The notes beneath the pieces are model-generated. The model had not been told where the DNA came from. It was given only the letters and a program-made list of their open reading frames with translations, and did not search any database. Positions 1 to 7,578 of a DNA stretch of 64,000 nucleotides are shown piece after piece. This DNA comes from Fimbriimonadaceae bacterium (GTDB lineage: Bacteria; Armatimonadota; Fimbriimonadia; Fimbriimonadales; Fimbriimonadaceae): contig CP075365.1 of NCBI GenBank assembly GCA_019454125.1, forward strand, positions 2,226,218 through 2,290,217. Reading direction: 5' to 3'. The first letter of the stretch is position 1, and each line of letters begins with the position of its first letter. A program made the position numbers and the translations under genes.

Positions 1-1325
1 GCGAGAAGGTCGGCCAAGGCTACTACCGCCGCGAGGGCCGCGAACTGATGTCCCTCGACCTCACCACGCTCGCCTATCGGGTGCGGCAGGAACCGGGCAT
101 CTCCAGCGTCGCCGCTCTTTCTAAGAGGCCGCTTGCCGAGCGCCTCTGCGAAGGGCTCAAGCTTCGCGACGAGGCGGGCGAGTTCCTCCGCGCCTACCTC
201 CCCCGCACGCTCGACTATGCGGACTCACTGAAGGAGGAGGTCAGCCACAACGTGGAGGACTTCGACCGCGTGATGAAGTGGGGCTTTGGCTGGGAGGCAG
301 GCCCCTTCGAAATGATGGATATGGTGGACCATCGCCCCCAGAAGTTCTACGTTGGAGGCGAAATGCGAGGGTTCGACGGCTCCATGAAGAGCCGGCCGGA
401 AGAGCCCGAGTACCGCACCTTCAAAGACTATCCGGTCATTGAACAGCGCGAAGGCTTCAATGTGCGCGATATGGGCGACGGGGTCACGCTCATCGGGATC
501 ACGAACAAGATGGGCGTTTTTTCGCCCGCGGTCGTGCGCTCGCTCAAGTCGTTCCTCAACGATAAGACCGCGCAGAGGATCGTGCTCACCAGCGAGCAGC
601 GCGCCTTCTCCGCCGGCTTCGACCTCCAGTTCATCCTCGACGCCGTGAACGAGGGCAGATATGCGGACGTCAACGCGGCCCTGGTCGACCTCCAGCAGTT
701 GGGCGTCTTGCTCTCCCAAGTCCCCTCTGTCGCGGCCGTCTTCGGTTTCTGCCTTGGCGGCGGGTATGAGATGGCGACGTCCTGCTCCATCGTGGCCGCC
801 CACCCGGAGACCCAGATCGGGCTCCCGGAGGCGAAGGTCGGCCTGGTACCCGGCGGGGGTGGGGTCGCCATGATGCGGCTCCGGTTCCAGCAGAGCGCCA
901 AGAACCTGGTCGAGGCGGCCCGGCTCCTCACCCTCGGCGTCGTCGCCACGAACGCGGACGAGGCCCGCCATCTGGGTTATCTCCGCGAGGGCGACATCAC
1001 CGTCTATAACGGAGACCGCCTTCTCACCGAGGCCAAGCGCCTTGCCCTGCAGGCGGTGGCGCATCCGAGGCAGGAGTGGGCGGCCGTGGCCGGCCCCGTC
1101 AGCGGCATGATCGACCAGATGCTCGACAACCTGCAAAAGGCCGGCGAGATCAGCGAACACGACCACAACATCGGGGACCGTGCCAAGCACGTGCTCGTGA
1201 AGTCCACCTCGTTCGAGAACGCGCTCGACAACGAGCGGAAGGCCTTCGACGAACTGCTGAAAGAGGGCCTCACGGTCGCCCGAATCAAGCACATGCTCGA
1301 CACGGGCAAACCGCTGCGAAACTAG
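1..1325 (+). CDS. 3-hydroxyacyl-CoA dehydrogenase/enoyl-CoA hydratase, FadN-like (5' partial)
   Basis: The reading frame is open from the window edge, so this is the C-terminal part of a longer protein; the ATG at 48 is internal. The first ~100 residues look like the end of a 3-hydroxyacyl-CoA dehydrogenase domain (FGWEAGPFEMMD). They are followed by a crotonase-fold enoyl-CoA hydratase with oxyanion-hole segments FSAGFDL and FGFCLGGGYEMA and the acidic LPEAKVGLVPGGGG stretch. Dehydrogenase first and hydratase second is the FadN (YusL) order, the reverse of FadB. Role inferred: the middle two steps of fatty-acid beta-oxidation in the cytoplasm. Its stop codon overlaps that of the convergent VanW gene within a shared palindromic CTAG (1322-1325). 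Confidence 0.88.
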   Translation, partial: EKVGQGYYRREGRELMSLDLTTLAYRVRQEPGISSVAALSKRPLAERLCEGLKLRDEAGEFLRAYLPRTLDYADSLKEEVSHNVEDFDRVMKWGFGWEAGPFEMMDMVDHRPQKFYVGGEMRGFDGSMKSRPEEPEYRTFKDYPVIEQREGFNVRDMGDGVTLIGITNKMGVFSPAVVRSLKSFLNDKTAQRIVLTSEQRAFSAGFDLQFILDAVNEGRYADVNAALVDLQQLGVLLSQVPSVAAVFGFCLGGGYEMATSCSIVAAHPETQIGLPEAKVGLVPGGGGVAMMRLRFQQSAKNLVEAARLLTLGVVATNADEARHLGYLREGDITVYNGDRLLTEAKRLALQAVAHPRQEWAAVAGPVSGMIDQMLDNLQKAGEISEHDHNIGDRAKHVLVKSTSFENALDNERKAFDELLKEGLTVARIKHMLDTGKPLRN

Positions 1326-2833
1326 AGACCGGCGCCGTTGCCCGGGGCCCTGCCACTGGCAGGGTCGTACTCTGGGTTTCCGACGGGCGTGGTCGGGGTC
1401 GCGGCGGGCTTGGCAGCCGGTTTCGCCGTCGCGACCGCATTTGCGTTCGCGTCTGCCTTCGGCTTGGACCGGTTGATCCGGATCACGCGCGGCCCTCCAC
1501 CATAGGTGCTCGTGCCGAGCGACTCGCGGGCGACCTCCTGGCCGTCGCGCATCACCACGCGGTACGAGCTGATGCGGTGCCCCGCGCCGCCCGGCTCCTG
1601 GACCACTTGCTTGCCCGGGGGCAGGCTCGAGTCTTCGATGTACCGGACCGGGTTGCCCCAGCTGGAGCGGCCCCCGGTCACGATCTCCACCTTGACGGAG
1701 GGGTCCTTCGTGCCGAGGATGCGGAACGTGATCGAGCCCCGCCCCGCCTGGGCCGAAAGCGCGATGGGCGTCGAGAAGGAGTTCTCAAAGGCGAAGTCCG
1801 GTGCCGGGTAGCTCACCGTGGCGTCCCGGCCGAGCGGGACATAGGCCACGGGCAGCGAGTGGTTGAAACGGGTCTTCACTTTGAGGTTCGCGTAAAGCAC
1901 CGCGTTATAGAGCGTCGTACTGACCTGGCAGATCCCGCCCCCGATATCGAAGTCGTGCCTCCCGCTGACATAGACACCGGCGAGCTTGAACCCGTTCTCT
2001 TCAGTCCGACGCCCGAGGTGGCCGTTGAAACTGAACGACTCGCCCGGCATCAGGATGACGCCGTCGATCTTGGAGGCGGCCACGCGGATGTTGCTCGCCC
2101 GGTTCACGTTGCCCTCGCTGTAGTTCGTGGTGTAGCTCGCAACGACCTCTTTGATCTTGGCGAGGTCCTCATTGCTCACACGCGGCTTCGCGCTCCGCAG
2201 AGGCACTTGGACCGAATCGCCCGTGAAGACGGCATCCATCAGTCGCTGCTTCAGGCTCTGGTCGTCGACTTCGTACGAGACCGACTCCGGCACCGTGCGG
2301 ACGGCTTTGCCGTCCCAGCTCACCTTCGCCGGGGAAGGCTTGGGAAGAGCGGCCGCGATCTGCGAGCGGAGGCTGGCCAGACCGCCGTTGCGATAGGCTA
2401 CGACGGGCGCAAAGCGGCGCGGACTCGGCACCTCGCCGAAGACCACGCGCCGGCCCATTGCCCAAAAGTCCTCTCGGGGGAGCTTGGCCATCGTTTGCTG
2501 CAAGTCAATTTCTATACCAAGATCGCGCGCCGAAGCGGGGCTGACCTTTGAGGTGAGCGTATCGGACTCCAAGGGAATTTTGCGTGTGGCGACGCCTTCC
2601 CACCAAGCGGAAACCTTTGACTCCGCTTCCAGATCGGTCAGCAAACCGATTGACGCCTCCCCTACCTTGGTTCCTGGGCTAACCAAAGGTTTGTACTGAG
2701 ATTCAGCGACTAAGAGTGCTGCCGCCCCTAATCCAATAACTCCACCGAAGACCCAGATAATTGCTGGGACATTCTTTCTCTGCTTTTTCGCCAAACGCTT
2801 AGCTCCTAGTCGGACGATATTATTGACGATCAT
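1322..2833 (-). CDS. VanW family protein with G5-like domain
   Basis: 503 residues. I chose the ATG at 2833 because the upstream extension is antisense to ilvE. The protein has a short basic N-terminus, one membrane segment (about residues 17-36), a long extracytoplasmic middle region, a VanW domain marked by GGGICQVSTTLYNAVL, a G5-like beta region (about 400-460) and an Ala/Pro/Lys-rich tail. VanW/YoaR proteins are membrane-anchored cell-envelope proteins without an agreed biochemical role; G5 domains are thought to bind peptidoglycan or sugars. The gene is divergent from ilvE, with 51 bp between start codons. No clear ribosome-binding site was seen. Confidence 0.85.
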   Translation of the reverse strand: MIVNNIVRLGAKRLAKKQRKNVPAIIWVFGGVIGLGAAALLVAESQYKPLVSPGTKVGEASIGLLTDLEAESKVSAWWEGVATRKIPLESDTLTSKVSPASARDLGIEIDLQQTMAKLPREDFWAMGRRVVFGEVPSPRRFAPVVAYRNGGLASLRSQIAAALPKPSPAKVSWDGKAVRTVPESVSYEVDDQSLKQRLMDAVFTGDSVQVPLRSAKPRVSNEDLAKIKEVVASYTTNYSEGNVNRASNIRVAASKIDGVILMPGESFSFNGHLGRRTEENGFKLAGVYVSGRHDFDIGGGICQVSTTLYNAVLYANLKVKTRFNHSLPVAYVPLGRDATVSYPAPDFAFENSFSTPIALSAQAGRGSITFRILGTKDPSVKVEIVTGGRSSWGNPVRYIEDSSLPPGKQVVQEPGGAGHRISSYRVVMRDGQEVARESLGTSTYGGGPRVIRINRSKPKADANANAVATAKPAAKPAATPTTPVGNPEYDPASGRAPGNGAGL

Positions 2834-2871
2834 CGGGCCGTTTCGATCCCGCAGACCCAGCGGGACCGGAG

Positions 2872-2877
2872 TAGACT
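2872..2877 (+). promoter_or_regulatory. -10 box of ilvE, leaderless type
   Basis: TAGACT lies 7 nt before the ATG, so transcription should start at or next to the start codon. No good -35 hexamer was found. See the leaderless-promoter finding. Confidence 0.5.
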
Positions 2878-2884
2878 GCCCTCC

Positions 2885-3757
2885 ATGCCCCGGCTTGTTT
2901 GGCTGAACGGCTGCCTCTCGCCACTGGAGGAGGCCACGACCCATGTGGCAGACCACGCGCACCTCTACGGAGACGGTCTGTTCGAAGGGATCCGGATCTA
3001 TGCGCGGCGCGTTTTCAAGCTTGACGAGCACCTCGAACGCGCCTACTTCGGTTGCAAGTACCTCGGCTACGAGATGTCGATCGCGATGCCCGAACTGCGG
3101 GCCATCATCCTGGACGTCTGCAAGAAGGCCGACATCGACGACGGCTACATCCGCCTCAACATCACGCGAGGGACGGGCCTCGGCCTCGACCCCCGGGCGG
3201 TCAAAACGGCCCCGAACGTGATGGTCATGGTCTCCTCCCTCTCTCTGTACCCGCCGGAGGCCTACGAGACCGGGCTTGAGGTCATCACGACCTCCTACCG
3301 TGTGATCAATCCCGACGCGCTCGACCCGCGCCTCAAGTGCATCGGCCGCTACGCGAGCAACATCATGGCCAAGGCAGAGGCCAACCGCGCCGGCGCCGGA
3401 GAAGGGCTGATGCTCAACGCCCAGGGCCACGTGGCCGAAGCCACCGGCGACAACATTTTCGTCGTGCAGAACGGCGTCCTGCGGACCCCGCACCGCGCCT
3501 CCGGCATCCTCCAAGGCATCACCCGCGCGACCGCCATCGAACTCGCCCAGCGAGAAGGCGTCGAAGTCCGCGAGGAAACACTGACCCGCTGGGACATCTT
3601 CAGCGCGGACGAGGCCTTCCTGACGGGAACGGCCGCGGAAATCATCGCCATGGTGAGCCTTGACACCCAGCCGATCGGGGACGGCAAGCCCGGGCCGCTC
3701 ACGAAGCGGCTGACGCAGCTCTACCGCGAAGAGACGCGCACCGGCACCGAGTTCTGA
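2885..3757 (+). CDS. ilvE: Branched-chain amino acid aminotransferase (class IV PLP enzyme)
   Basis: 290 residues, the usual length for bacterial IlvE. It is a fold-type IV aminotransferase. The lysine that should bind PLP is K151 in RLKCIGRYASN, aligned with the IlvE motif K-x3-N-Y. Also visible are the early YGDGLFEGIR motif, EATGDNIF (E185) and the C-terminal FLTGTAAEI phosphate-binding loop. It interconverts branched-chain amino acids and 2-oxo acids using glutamate/2-oxoglutarate. D-amino-acid transaminase or aminodeoxychorismate lyase are related alternatives, but the motif set fits IlvE best. The next gene starts 5 nt downstream and is probably co-transcribed. Confidence 0.9.
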   Translation: MPRLVWLNGCLSPLEEATTHVADHAHLYGDGLFEGIRIYARRVFKLDEHLERAYFGCKYLGYEMSIAMPELRAIILDVCKKADIDDGYIRLNITRGTGLGLDPRAVKTAPNVMVMVSSLSLYPPEAYETGLEVITTSYRVINPDALDPRLKCIGRYASNIMAKAEANRAGAGEGLMLNAQGHVAEATGDNIFVVQNGVLRTPHRASGILQGITRATAIELAQREGVEVREETLTRWDIFSADEAFLTGTAAEIIAMVSLDTQPIGDGKPGPLTKRLTQLYREETRTGTEF

Positions 3758-3762
3758 AGACC

Positions 3763-4014
3763 GTGAGCGGACCCGTCGTGTGGATCACTTGGGAGGGCGA
3801 GACCGAAGAGGTCTCCCTCCACCAGGTGGACCGTGTGACAGGGTTGCCGGGCCTGGCGTCGCTGCTCCAAGACTTGCGCGCGAAACCGGGCAAACGGGAC
3901 GACTGCCCTAGGTGCGGCAAAACCCTCGACCAGGTAAGAAAAAGCGGCCTTCTCGGTTGCCCGCTGTGCTATTCCGTGCTCCTGCCACAGCTCGCCCAAC
4001 GTCAGAAACCGTAG
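3763..4014 (+). CDS. Small McsA-like zinc-finger protein
   Basis: 83 residues from a GTG start 5 nt after the ilvE stop. The C-terminal half has two Cys pairs, C48/C51 and C66/C69, in the pattern CPRCGKTLDQVRKSGLLGCP followed by LCY. This is the signature of the zinc fingers of McsA and UvrBC-motif proteins (CPxCG...GxxGCxxCY). It lacks the second zinc finger and UvrB/C domain of full-length McsA, which is about twice as long. It is probably a structural zinc protein or an adaptor-like relic. Function is unknown, and no McsB kinase gene is nearby. Confidence 0.7.
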   Translation: MSGPVVWITWEGETEEVSLHQVDRVTGLPGLASLLQDLRAKPGKRDDCPRCGKTLDQVRKSGLLGCPLCYSVLLPQLAQRQKP

Positions 4015-4049
4015 TGCTCAGTTCAAATTTGGTATCGTTACGAGTCGTA

Positions 4050-4808
4050 ATGCGGACGCTCTTGATCCGAAAGGTAGCCATTGCCTTCTTGCTCGCCACG
4101 ACTCTCCTGATCGTCGGCTGCGGCGGAAGCGGGGGTGGCGGCGGTGCGAGCAACAAGAACCCGGAGATCCTGTTCATCAATGGATCGGCCGACGGCGGCG
4201 ACCTCGCGTTCTTTTTGGACGACACCAATTTCAGCGGCCCGCTCAAGTACCTCGGCCGTTCTGCAGCCTTCCGCCGGTTCGAGTACCGGTCGGAAGCGGA
4301 CAACGGGTGGGACCTCTCCCTCCGCCAGGCGGACAACAGCGCCGTGTTCGAGAACCTCTTCAAGATCTTCGACCGCGACAAGAGCTACCTTGGCGTGGCC
4401 TTTGGCATGAAGAAGTTCGTCGTGGGCGAAGAGGAAAAACGCCTCACCGAGTCCATCATCGAAGTCGACCGGGCCCGCCCCACAGGCAACCTCGCGAAAC
4501 TCATCGTCTTCCACGGCTTTAACCGCGGGGCAGGCGACGACACCCCCAGCGTCATCTTCCAGAGCCCCGGCGACAACCCGCAGTTCAGCACCGGCAACAT
4601 CCGCTATGGCCTCACCCAGACCATCACGGTGGACTCGGGCAGGTCCGATTGGGTGGTCAAGCGGGCCGACGGCGAAGCGATCTACGCGACCGTCTCCGTC
4701 GACCTTCAACCGTCCAGCATCTACCTGGTGATGATCGGAGGCGTCGAGGGCGCCGCTGCGGCCGGCGAGAGGCCCAGGGCCACCTTTATCAACATTCCTA
4801 CCGATTAG
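4050..4808 (+). CDS. Predicted lipoprotein, DUF4397-like
   Basis: 252 residues starting at ATG 4050; an upstream in-frame ATG would disrupt the signal peptide. The N-terminus is a lipoprotein signal peptide with the lipobox IVGC (Cys24), followed by a Gly/Ser-rich linker. The mature part is beta-rich and resembles DUF4397-type sandwich domains of secreted proteins, with two similar halves (about 36-130 and 140-250). The location should be the outer face of the inner membrane or the outer membrane. No catalytic motif was seen. The family assignment is tentative; the lipoprotein call is firm. Confidence 0.7.
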   Translation: MRTLLIRKVAIAFLLATTLLIVGCGGSGGGGGASNKNPEILFINGSADGGDLAFFLDDTNFSGPLKYLGRSAAFRRFEYRSEADNGWDLSLRQADNSAVFENLFKIFDRDKSYLGVAFGMKKFVVGEEEKRLTESIIEVDRARPTGNLAKLIVFHGFNRGAGDDTPSVIFQSPGDNPQFSTGNIRYGLTQTITVDSGRSDWVVKRADGEAIYATVSVDLQPSSIYLVMIGGVEGAAAAGERPRATFINIPTD

Positions 4809-4834
4809 GGCCGACGAATTCTTTCACTGACGGC

Positions 4835-4860
4835 AGCCCGGGATTTCTCCGGGCTATACT
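4835..4860 (+). promoter_or_regulatory. Hairpin and overlapping -10 box before the sigma factor gene
   Basis: The arms AGCCCGG (4835-4841) and CCGGGCT (4849-4855) form a hairpin after the lipoprotein gene. Its right arm runs into TATACT (4855-4860), a good -10 box about 38 nt before the sigma factor ATG. It may serve as a weak terminator plus promoter. Confidence 0.4.
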
Positions 4861-4898
4861 CACGGCCCCGCGCCTTTTTTGCGCGAGCCCACGTCCCT

Positions 4899-5444
4899 AT
4901 GTCCGGCAGTCCGAAAGAAGACACCTTAGCGGAAAGGCGCTGGCTATCAGCCCTAGCGAACGGAGATCCGAGCGCTCTGGGCGGGATCTACGCGATCTAC
5001 GGGGAAAAGATATTCCGGTACACGTACCGAATGCTTGGGAACCGGAGCGACGCCGAGGATGCTACGGCCGAGACGTTTCTACGAGTGCTCCGGCGCTCCC
5101 GGGACCTCAAGGCCGACGGGGCTTTTCGAACCTGGCTGTTCCGCATCGCAAGGAACCTATGCATCGACAAAATGCGCCAGCACAAGTTGATGGAGCTTCC
5201 GACCGACGCGCACTATACAGGGACGGAAGATAGGGCCGCTCTGCGGGTGACCGTGCAGCAAGCTCTCGACGAGCTGCCGCTCGAGTACCGGGAGCCTCTT
5301 ATCCTCTGCGACTTGGAAGACGTCTCCGCCAAGGAAGCGGCAGAGACACTCAACATCAGCGTGCCAGCCCTCAAGTCAAGGCTGTACCGGGGGAGGCGCG
5401 CCCTGAGGGACCGCTTGGGCGGTTCGATAGAGAAACTGACATGA
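4899..5444 (+). CDS. ECF-type RNA polymerase sigma factor
   Basis: 181 residues with the two conserved sigma domains. Region 2 (about residues 25-95) contains YRMLGNRSDAEDATAETFLR and FRTWLFRIARNLCID. Region 4 (about 115-175) contains DELPLEYREPLILCDLEDVS followed by the helix-turn-helix SAKEAAETLNISVPALKSRL. The spacing and length are typical of RpoE-like ECF factors. Its stop overlaps the next start in ATGA, so it is translationally coupled to a small protein that probably acts as its regulator. Target promoters cannot be read from the window. Confidence 0.92.
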   Translation: MSGSPKEDTLAERRWLSALANGDPSALGGIYAIYGEKIFRYTYRMLGNRSDAEDATAETFLRVLRRSRDLKADGAFRTWLFRIARNLCIDKMRQHKLMELPTDAHYTGTEDRAALRVTVQQALDELPLEYREPLILCDLEDVSAKEAAETLNISVPALKSRLYRGRRALRDRLGGSIEKLT

Positions 5445-5728
5445 ACAAAGAGTTCTACAAGCGATTGGTCGATCTCTATGCCGGTAACGAGCTTACGGAA
5501 GAGCTCACGGCAGAGATGGAGCAAGCGGCGATGTCCGACCCGGACCTGGCCGCAGACATGTTCGCCATGAAGAAGACCGTGGAGACGATCCAGGGCCTTC
5601 CCCAACCCGAAATGACCGCAGAAAGCGACGTGCGTATCAGACTCCTGATGAGGATGCGGGGGGCCGAGGTCCAGGAAACCGCGCCAAGCCCGTCCTTCTG
5701 GCAGTATCATCTCCCCATTCAATCCTGA
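5441..5728 (+). CDS. Probable anti-sigma partner of the ECF factor, lacking a zinc motif
   Basis: 95 residues overlapping the sigma factor by 4 nt (ATGA). The N-terminus (YKRLVDLYAGNELTEELTAEME) looks like the start of anti-sigma proteins that hold a sigma factor through a short helical domain. It has no HxxxCxxC zinc motif and no membrane segment, and it ends soon after residue 80. It could be a minimal soluble anti-sigma factor or a truncated one. The assignment rests mostly on position and on this weak N-terminal resemblance. Confidence 0.5.
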   Translation: MNKEFYKRLVDLYAGNELTEELTAEMEQAAMSDPDLAADMFAMKKTVETIQGLPQPEMTAESDVRIRLLMRMRGAEVQETAPSPSFWQYHLPIQS

Positions 5729-5745
5729 GTCACGCGAGCCCCTAA

Positions 5746-6846
5746 ATGAAGGTCACCGTCCCGCGTAAGGAACTGTCCCAGGCCCTGGCCATAGCCGGTT
5801 CTGCCAGTAGCCTCCGTTCGCCCCACGCCGTCCTCCAAGCCATCCTCATCGATGCGGAGGGCGCCCAAATCGCCCTCACCGGCTGTGACGGGGAGATGTG
5901 GGCGAAAGCCGTCAGCGTCGCAAACGTCCAAGAAAGCGGTTCCGTCTGCGTCCAAGCGCGGCTCCTCTCCGAGATCGTCAACGCTCTGCCGGAAGGCTCC
6001 GTCGACTTCGAGATCTCGGGCACGACGGTGCTCATGAAGCACGGGCAGTCCGAATGGAAACTCCTCGCCTTGCCGGCAGAGGAGTTTCCGCCTATCCCCG
6101 AGGTCGAGGAGCAGTCCCAGCTCACCCTCACCATGGGCGACTTCACTGAAGCGGTGGAGTCCGTCATCTTCGCAGTCTCCGACGACCTCAGCCGCGCCTT
6201 TCTTACGGGCGTGCTGTTCAACTACGACGGCGCCCTCCTCACGATGGTCGCCACCGACACCCACCGCCTGGCCGTCAACCGGCTGCACCGGGAAGGCATT
6301 GGCTCTCCGCTCAACGTTATCGTGCCGGAGAAAGCCCTCAAGACGATCAAGACCCTGCCCGTCGCCGCCGACGACCCCGTCACCATCCGTTTCGACGACA
6401 CGCGCCTGATGGTCGACGTCGGCACCGCAAAGATCGTCGCCCAGCTTCTGAACGGCCAATATCCCAACTGGGAGAGGGTCGTCCCCGCAGAATTCACCCG
6501 CACCTGGACCATCGACCGCACCGAGCTCCACGAGAACGTGAAGCGCGCCATGATCCTGGCCAAGGACAACGCCAACCGCGTCCGCTTCAGCGGCGTGGGC
6601 GACAAGGTCGTGATCTCCGCCCGGTCCGAAGACCGCGGCGAAGCGAAGGAAGAAGTCGCGATCATCAGCAAGAACGGCGACATGGAGATCGCCTTTAACG
6701 GCCGCTACATCATGGACGCGCTCAGCGCGATTCCTGGCGACGGCATCGTCGCGCAAATGACGGAACCCTCGCGCCCGGCCGTGATCAGGCCGATCGAGAA
6801 CGGGGAGGATCGCTTCTGCGTCGTGATGCCGATGGCGCTGGGCTGA
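5746..6846 (+). CDS. dnaN: DNA polymerase III beta subunit (sliding clamp)
   Basis: 366 residues, the normal length for DnaN, with the three successive clamp folds (about 1-120, 125-245, 250-366). Recognisable segments are ALTGCDGEMWAKA, FAVSDDLSRAFLTGVLF, MVATDTHRLAVNRL in the middle domain, and the C-terminal hydrophobic MPMAL, which lies in the peptide-binding region. It forms the dimeric ring that tethers DNA polymerase III to DNA. It is not next to dnaA or recF here, so the classical origin cluster is not conserved. It begins 17 nt after the small sigma partner gene. Confidence 0.95.
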   Translation: MKVTVPRKELSQALAIAGSASSLRSPHAVLQAILIDAEGAQIALTGCDGEMWAKAVSVANVQESGSVCVQARLLSEIVNALPEGSVDFEISGTTVLMKHGQSEWKLLALPAEEFPPIPEVEEQSQLTLTMGDFTEAVESVIFAVSDDLSRAFLTGVLFNYDGALLTMVATDTHRLAVNRLHREGIGSPLNVIVPEKALKTIKTLPVAADDPVTIRFDDTRLMVDVGTAKIVAQLLNGQYPNWERVVPAEFTRTWTIDRTELHENVKRAMILAKDNANRVRFSGVGDKVVISARSEDRGEAKEEVAIISKNGDMEIAFNGRYIMDALSAIPGDGIVAQMTEPSRPAVIRPIENGEDRFCVVMPMALG

Positions 6847-6853
6847 GGAAAGC

Positions 6854-7339
6854 TTAAGCTTCGGCTTGCTGCGGGTTGTGGTCGGGTTCGGCCGCGTCGG
6901 CGATCGTGCACAGGCCGCAGGCGCAAGCCGCTTCCCGCATCAGCCGGTGGTTCCAGATGTGGAACGCGACGAGGGTCAAGCCGCCCAAGACCGCACCGAT
7001 CGCCAAGACCGGGTTCTCATGGGAATGGGTGTGGGCGTGGCCCGTCGCCTCCCGCCCAAGGACCAGAACGGCATGGCTGGAAAAGACCAACCCGAGGCCG
7101 ATAAACATGAGCGCCATGGGGCCCCACTTCTTGTGCTGCCGGAACCCGCGCCACGCCGCCCAGCAACCAAAAATCACGGCGGCGCTGATAAAGCTGGCCT
7201 CGACGAACGGGTTCGTGAGGAACGTCGCCCCGATGACTGGCAGCAGGCCTAAGAGCAGACCCGTTAGGGCGCAGTGCACTGCGCACAGGCCGCTCGCAAA
7301 CGCGCCCAGTTTGTCCGCGTCAAAAGTGCGACGACCCAT
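6854..7339 (-). CDS. MerC-domain membrane protein
   Basis: 161 residues with about four membrane helices. The first helix carries GLCAVHCALTG (Cys19, Cys23), the hallmark of MerC-domain proteins, and there are further Cys residues near the C-terminus (EAACACGLC). A His-rich loop (HAHTHSHEN) precedes the last helix, and the tail is acidic. MerC proteins transport or bind mercury and other soft metals. A wider set of chromosomal homologues has no proven substrate. No mer operon genes lie nearby, so a general metal-related role is more likely than mercury resistance. The gene is convergent with dnaN. Confidence 0.8.
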   Translation of the reverse strand: MGRRTFDADKLGAFASGLCAVHCALTGLLLGLLPVIGATFLTNPFVEASFISAAVIFGCWAAWRGFRQHKKWGPMALMFIGLGLVFSSHAVLVLGREATGHAHTHSHENPVLAIGAVLGGLTLVAFHIWNHRLMREAACACGLCTIADAAEPDHNPQQAEA

Positions 7340-7396
7340 AAGACCTGCAACAAAATTACCTCATTGCGAGCCACGAAAGTGGGCCTGGAAGAGTGG

Positions 7397-7469
7397 CGCG
7401 CTCGAGAGGACTCGAACCTCCGACCCCCAGCTCCGCAAGCTGGTGCTCTATCCACTGAGCTACGAGCGC
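7397..7469 (-). tRNA. tRNA-Arg (anticodon GCG)
   Basis: A full cloverleaf folds on the minus strand: acceptor GCGCTCG/CGAGCGC, D-arm GCTC/GAGC, anticodon stem CCAGC/GCTGG around loop TTGCGGA (anticodon GCG, reading CGC) and T-arm with TTCGAGT. Discriminator G. CCA is encoded directly after it (complement 7394-7396). Confidence 0.97.
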
Positions 7470-7527
7470 TTGAAGCAAGTAGGATACCGCTTTGCCCGCC
7501 CCAACTAAGGGCCTCGGAAAAGAAAAC

Positions 7528-7553
7528 GGCCCCCGGCACGCTGGCCGGGAGCC
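7528..7553 (-). terminator. Rho-independent terminator of the exported protein gene
   Basis: On the minus strand GGCTCCCGGC and GCCGGGGGCC form a 10-bp stem (one G-T) with a 6-nt loop, followed by a T-rich run (complement of 7517-7527). It lies about 25 bp past the stop of the gene ending at 7579. Confidence 0.8.
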
Positions 7554-7578
7554 GGATAGCAGGACAGGCTTTGCGGGC

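Noticed and set aside
1322-1325. Shared CTAG stop of FadN and VanW as a regulatory site
   Set aside because: A palindromic overlap of two TAG stops is a neutral consequence of convergent gene packing.
1076-2551. 491-codon plus-strand frame across the FadN end and VanW
   Set aside because: It covers two well-supported genes out of frame and has no domain character.
5719-6756. Long open frame antisense to dnaN
   Set aside because: Shadow of dnaN codon bias; no family features and it conflicts with an essential gene.
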